A DNA stretch of 64,000 bases from Linum tenue (taxonomy: Eukaryota > Streptophyta > Magnoliopsida > Malpighiales > Linaceae). The stretch covers positions 78,486,547 through 78,550,546 of the forward strand of contig CAMGYJ010000005.1 of NCBI GenBank assembly GCA_946122785.1, given 5' to 3'. Below, one piece after another: positions 26,801 through 35,932 of the stretch; within the stretch, counting starts at the first letter, position 1, and every line of letters starts with the position of its first letter. The notes under the pieces were generated by a model. The model made no database searches, had not been told where the DNA came from, and worked only from the letters and a program-made list of their open reading frames with translations. The position numbers and the translations under genes were made by a program.

Positions 26801-29264
26801 GGCCGGCAAGTTCTTGGGATTCATGATCACAAAGAGAGGAATTGAGGCCAACCCCAAGCAAGTTGAAGCAATCATGAGGCTGACGCCTCCCCGAACACCG
26901 AAGGAGGTGCAGGGGTTGACGGGAAGGTTGGCAGCGCTTGGGCGCTTCATTCCGAGGTCCTCGGATAGAGGCGCTCCTTTCTTCCGGACATTGAAGAAGG
27001 CCAGCAAGTTTAAATGGACAAAGGAGTGCGATGAGGCCTTTGGGGATCTAAAGAAATTGTTGACCGCGCCTACGGTAATGACGGCGCCTAGACCTAGAGA
27101 AGTTCTATACTTATACATTGCGGTCTCCCAGATCGCTGTGAGTGCGGTGTTGGTGTCCAAAGATCCATTAACAAATGAAGAGAGGCCGGTGTATTACGTG
27201 AGTCGTACCATGGTGGTGCACGAAACAAGGTATGCGCCCATTGAAAAGGCGGCGTTGGCGGTGGTAATGGCGGCAAACAAGCTCCGACCCTACTTCCAGG
27301 CTCACAGCATTGTCGTGCTCACGAATTTACCTCTCCGGACGGTCTTGGGATCCATGGATGTGTCCGGGCGCCTGGTTAAATGGGCTGTTCAACTGAGTGA
27401 GTTCGATGTGAGCTATGCGCCCCGACCGGCCATCAAAGCACAAGTATTGGCTGATTTCGTGGCCGAAGGAGTGGTCGACGTGGGAAGTTGCGCGAAGGAA
27501 TGTTGGCAAGTTCAGGTGGATGGTGCAGCAAGCCGAGCTGGTGCGGGAGCAGGTATTGTGCTTATTAGTCCACTGGGCGCCATGCATGAAGTCGCACTTC
27601 GTTTTGCGACCCTTAAAACGAACAATGCGGCGGAATATGAGGCGGTGCTCGCAGGGCTCCACATGGCAAGGGAGTTAGGCGCCCAGAAGGTTAATGTCCA
27701 AACTGACTCGGCGCTTGTGGTCAATCAATTGAATCATGTGTATGAGGTGAAAGAGGAGGCGCTAGGGGCATATGTTCGATCCGTCAAAGAAAAGTGTGCA
27801 TGGTTTCGGGAGGCTACTTTCACGCATGTCCCAAGGGAGGAGAACGCTCATGCTGATGCCCTGTCCAAACTGGCCACAACGTTGGATTTTGGAGAGGACA
27901 GAAAGGTGATAGTCACCAAGGAAGCCCCACGTGAGGAGAGGGTGATGGCGTCTGTCGTCGGGGGAGCAATGGACGGGTGGATGGCGCCTATCATGTTGTT
28001 CTTAACGCAGGGCGTGGTCCCGGAGGACCCGAAAGAGGCGTGGCGGTTGAGAAGGAAGGCGGCACGATGTGTTATCGTCGAGGGAGTGTTATACAAAAGG
28101 TCCCACTCAGGCGCCTACCTGCGGTGCCTCACGGAAGCCGAAGGACAAAGGGCCGTCACGGAAGTGCATCAAGGAGCATGTGGGATGCACGCAGGCGCCC
28201 GGAGCCTGGAGAAAATATTGCTAAGGCAAGGATATTATTGGCCGACGATGAGAGCCGACGCTGGGAAACACGTGGCCGCATGTCATCAGTGTCAAATTCA
28301 TGCCAATGACATACACGTGCCGGCGGCACCAATGCAGGGGAACGTAGGCGCCTGGCCCTTCGCTCAATGGGGGATGGATCTGCTGGGACCATTCCCCAAG
28401 GCGCCCGGGCAGTTCAAGTATCTAATCGTGGCTATTGACTACTTTACCAAGTGGATTGAGGCGGAACCCTTGGCATCCATCACGGAGGTGCAAGTGCGGA
28501 AGTTCACAAGAAAGAACATTTTCATAAGGTTCGGGCTGCCAGAGTCAATCATCACCGACCATGGCAAGCAGTTTGATTGCAAAAAGTTCATCGACTTCTG
28601 CGACGAAAATGGTGTGGTCTTGAGGTTCTCCTCCGTGGCTTACCCGCAAGCAAACGGGCAAGCCGAGGCGGCCAACAAAAGCATATTGCATGGGTTGCAT
28701 ACCAGGCTCGTAGAAGCCAAGGGGAACTGGGTGGAGGAGCTTCCAAGCGTCTTGTGGGCGCACAGGACCACTTTCAAAGTCGCAACAGGGGAAACGCCCT
28801 TCGCCCTGACATATGGGAGTGAAGCAGTGTTGCCGGTAGAGGTGCGCATTCCGACCTTTCGGATGGCGCATAGGGTGGAGTCGATGGGGGAACAGGAGCG
28901 GATCAATGAATTGGATCTCCTCGATAAGCGCCGTGAAAAAGCCGCCCTGCGCCTAGAAGCGATGAAAGCACAGGTCGCCAGGTACTACAACAAGAAGATG
29001 CGCCCACATGACATAGTGGCCGGGAGCTTGGTGCTGAATCGTGACTTTCGCCCAAAAGCCACCGAAGGGAAATTGGCGCCAAAGTGGAAAGGGTCGTATC
29101 GCGTGCAAGAAGTAGTCGGACCGGGCACGTTCAAGCTGGAGCACTTGTCGGGGAAGAAAGTCAAAAGAACTTGGAATGCGCAGAACTTGCGAAGGTATGG
29201 GCTTAAGGAAGCAAATATGGCGGAGGAGGAGGATAGAGTCCTAGAGGGGGCGCGTAGTGAGTGA
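23805..29264 (+). CDS. gag-pol: Gag-pol polyprotein of the Tat element
   Basis: One uninterrupted 1819-residue ORF encodes capsid, protease, reverse transcriptase, two RNase H domains and integrase. A gag core spans about residues 165–330 (DPEDHLNSYFTKM region), followed by a zinc-knuckle-like CDFHRDKGHHMADC (about 415–430). Protease has DTGS with Asp at about residue 589. RT has YVDD at residues 957–960. The first RNase H has lost its expected acidic residues (YIAVSQIAVSAVL). The second is intact (DGAASRAGAG, NNAAEYEA, TDSALV, HADALSKLA). Integrase shows an HHCC finger and the acidic triad in MDLLGPF, ITDHGKQF and GQAEAANK. The dual RNase H arrangement marks the Tat lineage. The stop is followed by a short convergent region before the antisense gene. 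Confidence 0.95.
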   Translation: MEELNVGNVGAEEAGTENSSQEGSERRSSPVVSMDVEDESRERPSMESDSLSKRELFKIIADQDRAIAMLRRELEGGRSVDTREYSPPVRKRDRLIDDSEVSEYGRPGYESHNPEVTPPRRPGVWRAPGEWTIPAPGEQNPWTPKRQARRFGIRQPLAQSVLMEPAGTTLPPLTSYDGVTDPEDHLNSYFTKMQLYNSTDATLCKVFPSTFAGVVLDWYHQLEEGRIECFEQFAELFLSKFASRKRRTLTIGALFKIKQREGEALREFYDRWISVAMAVKDVQPPVLGVCLEECTNSDELYRVLSKRAVVSTEDLDRRVQKVIALEETLAARRAEKRRVGREEVEVRQAPRPFIMNNVPQRRMESQRPPPRSAGNFTEYNDSLKNILQYVKDRGYHVRWQGPMRGQPNERNLDRYCDFHRDKGHHMADCYQLKSELQTLADRGMLNDFIRKTEERTHRAYVTRETRPAPAVVIEPKAPTLPIVQQAPGNLPALEALPPPLEIPPPPFELNQEGEPNRVRLTVESITGTVDLRDKLDRSRRLRAASVEAKAAVQICFNQEADEACQVPSEEALEIQGIIAGCKVKRMLVDTGSSMDVLFKSTFERMQLAPELVSPSDSVLIGFSGAPAHVIGRMRLPVTLGDEVHRVTHAVEFGIVDCPSPYNVILGRPLLALFNGVASTCHQTLKFVAPQGIGISRGEGAPRYAREEEGRKKGARRHRVNNIDIRPEEAPRAEPMDDEFRVPIEEGRPDRQVRVSAQAPEHMRAPLIELLREFGELFAWSPQDMPGVSPDVAAHRLAVEEGKKHVQQKRRNLTQEKEEALRKEVDKLLEAGFVEEARYITWLSNVVFVPKPSGDWRMCVDFTNLNRACPTDAYPMPRIDILVDATAYHEALSFLDMFSGYHQIPMVEEDRAKTTFMTPFGNFCYKVMAFGLKNAGATYQRMVNQIFRKQLGRNVEAYVDDLIVKSKRRQYHILDLRETFETMRSYNLRLNPQKCVFLAEAGKFLGFMITKRGIEANPKQVEAIMRLTPPRTPKEVQGLTGRLAALGRFIPRSSDRGAPFFRTLKKASKFKWTKECDEAFGDLKKLLTAPTVMTAPRPREVLYLYIAVSQIAVSAVLVSKDPLTNEERPVYYVSRTMVVHETRYAPIEKAALAVVMAANKLRPYFQAHSIVVLTNLPLRTVLGSMDVSGRLVKWAVQLSEFDVSYAPRPAIKAQVLADFVAEGVVDVGSCAKECWQVQVDGAASRAGAGAGIVLISPLGAMHEVALRFATLKTNNAAEYEAVLAGLHMARELGAQKVNVQTDSALVVNQLNHVYEVKEEALGAYVRSVKEKCAWFREATFTHVPREENAHADALSKLATTLDFGEDRKVIVTKEAPREERVMASVVGGAMDGWMAPIMLFLTQGVVPEDPKEAWRLRRKAARCVIVEGVLYKRSHSGAYLRCLTEAEGQRAVTEVHQGACGMHAGARSLEKILLRQGYYWPTMRADAGKHVAACHQCQIHANDIHVPAAPMQGNVGAWPFAQWGMDLLGPFPKAPGQFKYLIVAIDYFTKWIEAEPLASITEVQVRKFTRKNIFIRFGLPESIITDHGKQFDCKKFIDFCDENGVVLRFSSVAYPQANGQAEAANKSILHGLHTRLVEAKGNWVEELPSVLWAHRTTFKVATGETPFALTYGSEAVLPVEVRIPTFRMAHRVESMGEQERINELDLLDKRREKAALRLEAMKAQVARYYNKKMRPHDIVAGSLVLNRDFRPKATEGKLAPKWKGSYRVQEVVGPGTFKLEHLSGKKVKRTWNAQNLRRYGLKEANMAEEEDRVLEGARSE

Positions 29265-29331
29265 TGGGGGAGGAAGAAGACACCAAGCTTTGGGGAGCCT
29301 TTTTGGTAAGAGTAGGGAGGAGCGCATACGA

Positions 29332-29603
29332 GCGCCTATAGTACTGCAAGCGCCCGTAAATAGCGCCCTTTAATATTTATGTAAAGCGCCCTTTAAGCGC
29401 CCGGGATACTTAAAGCGCCCGAAAATAGCGCCCCAAAGTTTTCTTTTTGAAATCGGAATATATACATACACATTGATACTCTTTTAACTTGTCTCTTGCA
29501 CCCATGCTTTGTGCCCTGAATGCGCCCAACACGTAATGCGCCCTCGCACCCAACACTTGTGCCCTCAATCAGAAATGAAAAGAATGCGCCCGGAAATAGC
29601 GCC
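29332..29603. repeat. Dense GCGCC motif cluster between the two genes
   Basis: Eleven GCGCC pentamers occur in 272 bp (29332, 29350, 29363, 29386, 29397, 29415, 29428, 29522, 29538, 29586, 29599), most extended to GCGCCC, on an otherwise AT-rich background. Seven fall in the first 101 bp. The cluster occupies the non-coding space where the sense gag-pol and antisense gene converge. Confidence 0.85.
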
Positions 29604-29834
29604 CTTATCATCACGCCATGAGGCAATAAATAGCAGAGTGTAATGGAGGCATGGAAGTGGGGTATCAATAAAGTCTAGATGCGCAGATTATGAAAAAGTC
29701 TAGATAAGTTAGGAAAGCAAAATAAAAGAAGTGCAACATGCTGGCGACACATCGTGCAAAGTAACAGATGCCCAAGAGTTCTACAAAATGGAGGCGCCAA
29801 GGCTAAATCGCAAACACTAAGGAAAATAGTCCAT

Positions 29835-32567
29835 CTACTCCTCTCCCTCCGAATCATCACTGGACTCCGAGCCTGAATCCGAACTCTCTTCACCCGCGGA
29901 CCCCTCGGGAGGCGCAGGCGCAGCGTCAACGATGGGGCGCCCACTAGACATGAAGTCAATCACGTAGTTGGCCATCTCCTTCACGTCCCAGTTGATGGTA
30001 GGATGATCAGCTTCGAGCTTCCTCTTCAGAATTAGGATACTGTTAAGGGACGCCTGCGCCTTCAGTGCCAGATCTGATGTAGGCGCCTCGGAGCCACTTC
30101 CCTTCGCTTTAAGCGCCTCCAGCTCCTCTTGGCGCCTCTTGTTCTCCTGAGCTAAGATCTTCTTCTCCTCGATGAGAAGGTCAATCTCGCTCCTTTGGGC
30201 GCCTGTCTCCTTGTCCAGATCATCTTTTTCCTTCCTAAGCTTGGCAACCTCCTCATGATGCGCCCTCCTCGCAGTCTCGAGCTGGGCCTCATACTCCAAC
30301 TTCACTTTCTGCTTCTCCCCATCGATGGATTTTTGGACGAGGGAAGCCGCTTTTGCAGCCTCAAGATTGGCAGTCTCGCACGCCTCCGCTAGCTCTGCCT
30401 GGCGCCTCTGCGCCGTTTCTAGGTCATCCTTCATGACGCTTAGGGAGTTGAGCGCTTCAGCTTCTCCAAGGCGCAGCGCCTCGTTGGCCATAGCGCCGTT
30501 CTTGGCAAGGAACATCATCTAACAAAGTAAAAATATAGCAAGTCAATAAGAAATATATATGTGTAGTGCATACGAAAAGAAGGCACGTTCAACCTACCTG
30601 GGCGCCCATTCGTGCGACCTCTCCCCATAAATTCCGGCCATCAACACCGCTGGGCGCCCTCAGCACCTCGGTCGCATGAAAGGCAAAACCAAGCGCGGAG
30701 CCTCTCTCCAAAGCAGATCTGTCTGAGCATTCGATGTTGACCCTATGCCTTGGAGGTTGTAGCCATTTTTCAACAAAGGTTGGGACCCGCTCCTCTGCGC
30801 TGGTGCGTGGTTTCTTGATGGGCGCTGAGGATTCCCCCCCGCCTGTGTCCTCTTCAGTTTATCCCCAAGAGGGACTTCGTCGATATCCAACTCGGGATCA
30901 GAGGGTATGATGGCTGTATGCGCCTCCGCGTCCGGTTGCACATCGGTGGGCGCCACCGCCTCCCCCCTTTCAACTACTTGAGGGGCGCTTGGCACCCTTT
31001 TTGGTTGTATGCGCCGAGGGCTTGTGCGCTTCTTTCCCGGCTTGGCACCAGCAGGCGCATCAGCCTTAACTCCGGAAGAGGAGGACTTGCTCTTCCCTTT
31101 CTTCGATCCGCCCTTCTTTGAACGCGTGGCCCCTTTACCACCGAAGTCAGGCGCCTTATAGTCCAGACCCATGCACTCAAGTTGGGTCTTCATGAAAGAG
31201 GCAATGGTGGTGAAGTCCACACCTGCAACAAAACGCAAATGGGTAAGTAAAGGCGTGATGACTGTTATGCGTGAGTAAAGCAACATAAACACATTCACAC
31301 TTTGTAATGACATGCATGCGCCACCAGGCGCCTACCTACCATCGGCGTAGTACTCGTGTAAGACAGGAGTCCTAGCAGCTGTGGAACTAAGGTTCACCGG
31401 GCGTATAGACAATAGGCGCGCATGCTCCTTCTCCGTATCAGATAACTCTACCTCAACATTGAAGCGGGCGGTGCTACCCATTGTCCAATCCCGTACGAAG
31501 CGCTTGCCGCTCTCGTAAAATGACTCTGCTCGGGGCTTGATAAAAAAATAACCCCTATACCACTTCTTCCCCAACTTGGGGCAATCCTCTACAAAATGAC
31601 CCGAAATGTCTATGCGCCTGTAGAGACAGGCAATTGTCACTACTGGTCATGGTGAAGAAATACCGGAAGAGCTTAAACGTCGGGGCAATGTTGTGCTGCC
31701 GACACTTAAGCTTGAACAGGACGTGAATCAAAAAGACAGAAGGAGATAGGCGCCCAATAGAACAGGCGCATGTGGTGAGGATTCCTTCCAAAATGGAATC
31801 TAAAGGGAAGCGTAGCCCGAATTTGAAGTACTCCCTATATATGCCGAGCCACCGTGGCCCAACTGCTCCTACCCTGGCAATCGGAGATGCAGGCGCATAA
31901 GACCAAGTGCGAGGCAGACTGCAGGAGGTAATCAATCGGTGCATTTCTGCTATCTTGATAGTGGGAGTGTGTTTTGGCCCGGCACGTCTCACAGACAATT
32001 TACGGGTGCTAATGGGCGCCTCCCCTTGTGGCCATGTATCTGCCCAAGCGACTATCTTGAACGACCCATCTTCGGGGGCGCCTGAATCAATGGAGGGCGG
32101 AGAAATGGGCGCATCGTTCGACTCTGATGAGGTAGGCGCGGAGCCTAAAAGTGAATTGTGCGCCTTTCGTCAATACTAGGGACCCAATACCTCTCAGGGC
32201 GCCTAGCAAAGGTTCAAAATAAATGGGAAATTTAAAAAGCAGAAGAGAGGGGGGCATTACCCTGATTGGTCGAATCAGGCGCCCGTGTGGTGTCGATGGA
32301 TGCAGCCGAAGCCGTTGTTGTAGTGTTCGCCTCCTCGCTGAGGGGGGTCGGAGAAGGGATAGGCGTTGGCTTCTTAGGCGCCTCCGTGTTGAGAGGTGCA
32401 GGAGAAGGGATGGAAGTTGACTTCTTAGGCGCCTCCTTATGGGATCGAGGCGCCCGCTGGTCTTGATTTCGAAGCGGGTCCGGCGACAGGTGCTGCTCGA
32501 GCACGTCGAGCACGCTGGGCGCTGCGTTCCCACCCTTTTCCGCGGAAGTAGTAGTGCCACTAGACAT
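29835..32567 (-). CDS. Antisense spliced gene of the Tat element, with two frameshifts
   Basis: Four exons are inferred on the minus strand: 32567–32261, 32144–31340, 31222–30598 and 30518–29835, all with GT–AG borders and matching phases at the junctions. Exon 1 is Pro/Ser/Thr-rich. Exon 2 contains WLGIYREYFKFGLRFPLDS and later KWYRGYFFIKPRA, which resemble the domain called putative gypsy-type transposon protein (Transposase_28). Exon 3 is Lys/Ser-rich and exon 4 is a long coiled coil ending in an acidic tail. The frame is broken near 31640, and again at a run of seven Cs (30834–30840) where one base appears to be missing. Antisense genes of this kind are known in Tat-lineage elements; their function is not established. 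A TATA box lies upstream at 32710–32717. Confidence 0.75.
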
Positions 32568-32709
32568 GGTTGACAGGGTCGAATCGAGCGCACAGATAAG
32601 AGAGAGGAGGGCGCGTGGGCTAGAGAGAAGGCAGAGCAATCAGAGAAAGAAAGAGCTAGAGAGAGAAGCAGAGTTGGGGCGAATGAGGTAGAATGGAGAG
32701 GAGAGTGAA

Positions 32710-32717
32710 TATTTATA
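32710..32717 (-). promoter_or_regulatory. TATA box for the antisense gene
   Basis: TATAAATA reads on the minus strand about 143 bp upstream of the antisense ATG, followed by a CT-rich leader. Position and sequence fit a plant core promoter that is independent of the LTRs. Confidence 0.65.
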
Positions 32718-32856
32718 AGAGGAAGGGAGGAGGTGAAGAGTCACCTCGGAAACCGCACGCTGAACGGTCCAATCCTCGCCCTCCGTTCAAAATTTGAATT
32801 TTGAAATTCAAAATTTGAACGCACACCGAGTGGGGGGCAGGAGGTACGGTCATGCG

Positions 32857-33085
32857 CACGGTCATGCGCCTGGTAAGAGCAAGGTCGAGGCGGGATGCGC
32901 CTGGTAGGATCAAGGTCGAGGGGTCATGCGCCTTCTAAAAGCAGGGTCGAGTCAGGATGCGCCTGGTAGGATCAAGGTCAGGGGGTCATGCGCCTTCTAA
33001 AAAGCAGGGTCGAAGCAGGATGTGCCTGGTAGGATCAAGGTCGAGGGGTCATACGCCTTGTAAGAGCAAGGTCGAGGCAGGCGTG
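32857..33085. repeat. Tandem repeats of about 30/60 bp upstream of the antisense promoter
   Basis: Alternating units built on ATGCGCCTGGTAGGATCAAG and TCATGCGCCTTCTAAAAGCA repeat about seven times as half units (period about 30 bp, or 60 bp for the pair). They sit between the antisense TATA box and the 3' LTR. Confidence 0.85.
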
Positions 33086-33260
33086 AGGGGCTTGAGGGTC
33101 GATTAAATAAAAGAATAAAAATTTGTCCCAGCTAGGAGAGGGGGGCAAGGTGGCCCTGGGCGCCCCTTCTATCATTTAGAAGCGCACGGTATTTTATCGT
33201 CACGCCTGCTGTGAAGCCTCATGTTGGCCAGGTTATAGTTAGGCGCTCACCAGTGAACAC

Positions 33261-33277
33261 CTAACTGGGGGGGCAAT
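33261..33277 (+). other. Polypurine tract of the Tat element
   Basis: CTAACTGGGGGGGCAAT lies directly before the 3' LTR start TGTTGG. The G run fits a plus-strand primer. Confidence 0.75.
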
Positions 33278-33906
33278 TGTTGGGGTAATAAGGATAAGCC
33301 TACGAAAGTAAAGAGCCCGTTGGGCCGGAGGCCCACTGAGAACCTATCTGGGGCATAACCCATGGTTAGGATAATGGAAACAAGCCCATGAAAGTTAGGA
33401 GCCTATTGGGCATCAAGCCCATTTAGGGCCTATGGGAGTGTGGCCTAGGTGACTATAAAGGAGTAGGGGCGCATGACGACAAAATAGGCTCGCAGACAAG
33501 GAAGTACAGGTGGACAAGGTCGGAAGGGCGCCACGAGGCCAGTGGTCCCCTTATGCGCCCCGACGTGGAAAACGGACAGTGTGCCACGTGTAGGCGCGTA
33601 GGCGCCAGGGGAGACCGGGCATTTAATGCTAGGCTGACGTAAGGCTTGGTGGCAGGAGTTGGTCGGAGCTTGGTCGAGGAGCTCGAGTAGTATAAATAGC
33701 ACTTGGTAGGTAGCATTTAAGCAGGTCGGTCTTTCTCACACTAAACTTCTTTCTTCACTTCTCTCTCTAGAGTTGCTCCTGACTTGATCGTCGGAGTGCT
33801 AACGGACGGGTTTAGCCCTCTAGGCGCCCGTCCTGCAGGGTCCAAGCGCTTGGCGTGGGATCGCGGTGGAGGCACGTGAGAGAGAGAGAGTATCGTGGCT
33901 TCAACA
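33278..33906 (+). repeat. 3' LTR of the Tat element
   Basis: Copy of 23125–23757, 629 bp long. It is 4 bp shorter because of a GA microsatellite and differs by two substitutions seen by eye. Confidence 0.93.
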
Positions 33907-33911
33907 ATTAT
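33907..33911. repeat. Target-site duplication ATTAT, right copy
   Basis: Exact match to 23120–23124, which defines the insertion boundaries. Confidence 0.9.
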
Positions 33912-35932
33912 CTATAAAAATGTTGTTGAATATACTTAGCGTTAGCGATTAGCTGAAATTTGACTCAATGACTTATTTGTGCATACAAATTTGGGACAAT
34001 AAAGATAACTATCTTAGTCTAATTCAACAAAAAAAAAAAAAAGAGAAAAGATGTAACACTACTAGCTGTGGTAAGAGCGTGTTGACACAAATATGTAAAT
34101 TTATCTTTTGATTACACATTAATCACGTAATAATCACAACGTAATAAGTGACTGGTGACTGCATTGATTTAGCTGACTTATTAATTCTTAAATTACGCGT
34201 AAAATAATCTTACCTATAAAAATAGTTGATAAACTTTAGGTGGAGGAAAAAAAAAAGATTAATGTTGTGTCAATTTCTATTGATTGCTCAGAAATATCAT
34301 TTGGAAAAATGATACACGAGGGTGGACAAAGGCGCATCACTTGGCAGTGACGCCCACAGAAACATGGATGGATTGGGGAGCCAGAATTTCTCTCTTTTCT
34401 CCCACGGAAATGCCTATGCCTATCCGAAACGTTGCAGAGAACAAGTGAACAAAGTCTGTTATTTGGGCCAAATACAAACAAATCATTCTTCCGAACAGAA
34501 CAAAAACAAAAGGGGGACAAAGCAATATATTATTGTTAATTAAACCGGTCCGAAATTAAGATAAAACCTATAAAATCCACGCTTTACCATTTGTTATATG
34601 AATCATACCTTCACCTTGTCGATCGTAGATATGATTGATATAAGGGATGATAAGTTACAGAGTTTTGAAGGTTTAGTAGTTCTGATTTTGTACCCTATTA
34701 TTTTCCTTAATAATACAATCTTTTGATTTACCTATGAAAAGATGTTGCTTCTATTAATCCCCTTTGTTTATCCTGCCCTAAAAATGTTTGGATCAAGAAA
34801 ATGATATCCATATATTAAATAAACTGGAGTTTGAAACATTGTATTATATTTTAATTCTAATGAATAAGACCTAAAATCAATTTTATTGGCACCAACAATC
34901 CTATAGTTAATGTCAATTTAATTAGAAGCAATAATCGATTATTCTGCCTCGTCGAAATACATCTTTATACAAGATACACCATTTTATGATTTAGAGAATT
35001 AGGACATAACATTTTTGCATTAAGGGCTACGAAATAATAAAATACTCCAAAATCCAATTAATTCAAGGCTAAAGTATTTTCTTACTAAACTTATATATAT
35101 GGGTCAGACTGTTGTAGTCCTAGAGTTTACAGTACTTCGAATACTCATAATAAAATATCTCTAACTAACGCATAAGGTAAACTGAGTTTAGTATAATATG
35201 CCCTATGTGCCAATTCTCTAAACGAAGATCAATTCAATAATAATAATAGACGATTATGATTTGTCAAAGTACAACGAAGTAAATTGATGGTCAATCACTT
35301 GGAATACTATATACTCCAAAAGTATGATATAATTCAAATACTGAATGTCTTAAACATCATATGCGGTAAGATATATAATTTAACAATCCAATAAATTATC
35401 AACAAGTCGATAGCCGAGTTGGCTCGATAACCACAATTTTTAGACATGTCATGAGAGTTAGCTCACAAGTTGAACTACACAAACCATCGAATCGAGCTGA
35501 CTCGTGAACTTAGCGAATTAGCTTCATACCTTGAACACATTACAATACAGTACAGGCTAACACATCCATTGCGTGGGAACTTATGAAACTGAGCAAATCA
35601 AACTCGAGAGCTTGACATTTCTCCCAATCCCACAACTGCCACATTCACTAGAAATCCCCATAAAAGACAACGAAGAAACCAAAGCACAGAGCACTATGCA
35701 TAGCATGAAGGACGACAAACAAACCAAATTGCATCTTTTATATCGTTCTCACATCAACAAACAATAGTGATGTATGCAAAAGCTATTGGCTTGGGTACTT
35801 TTAAGGAAAGAATTCAGCCGATGATCGTTACATGCATCGGCTTCAACGCTCTGAAATCCGACTTACAAGTATTAGAAGACAAGGAGGTAGTTTGGCCTCA
35901 CACAGTGCAGGGTTGGAATACTAGAAGAAAAC
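33912..35932. other. Intergenic; no gene seen
   Basis: Strongly AT-rich, with poly(A) runs near 34030 and 34250. The last 200–300 bp probably hold the 3' UTR of the minus-strand MKK6-like gene. ORFs are short and featureless. Confidence 0.5.

Larger units (their letters stand above)
23125..33906 (+). mobile_element. Complete Tat-lineage Ty3/gypsy retrotransposon
   Basis: This is a full-length 10.8-kb element with all its parts. LTRs are at 23125–23757 and 33278–33906, both TGTTGG...TTCAACA, with a 5-bp target duplication ATTAT on each side. A primer site and one long gag-pol ORF follow the 5' LTR. A second, archaeal-type RNase H after RT and an antisense gene between pol and the 3' LTR are both known hallmarks of the plant Tat lineage. 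By eye the LTRs differ at two bases plus a 4-bp GA microsatellite length change, so insertion is very recent. The gag-pol ORF is open, so the element may be autonomous; the antisense gene carries frameshifts. Confidence 0.95.

Noticed and set aside
30660..30830. C-terminal end of the 31313–30660 minus ORF as real protein
   Set aside because: After the C run another frame carries the protein-like sequence that joins exon 4; this end is out of frame.
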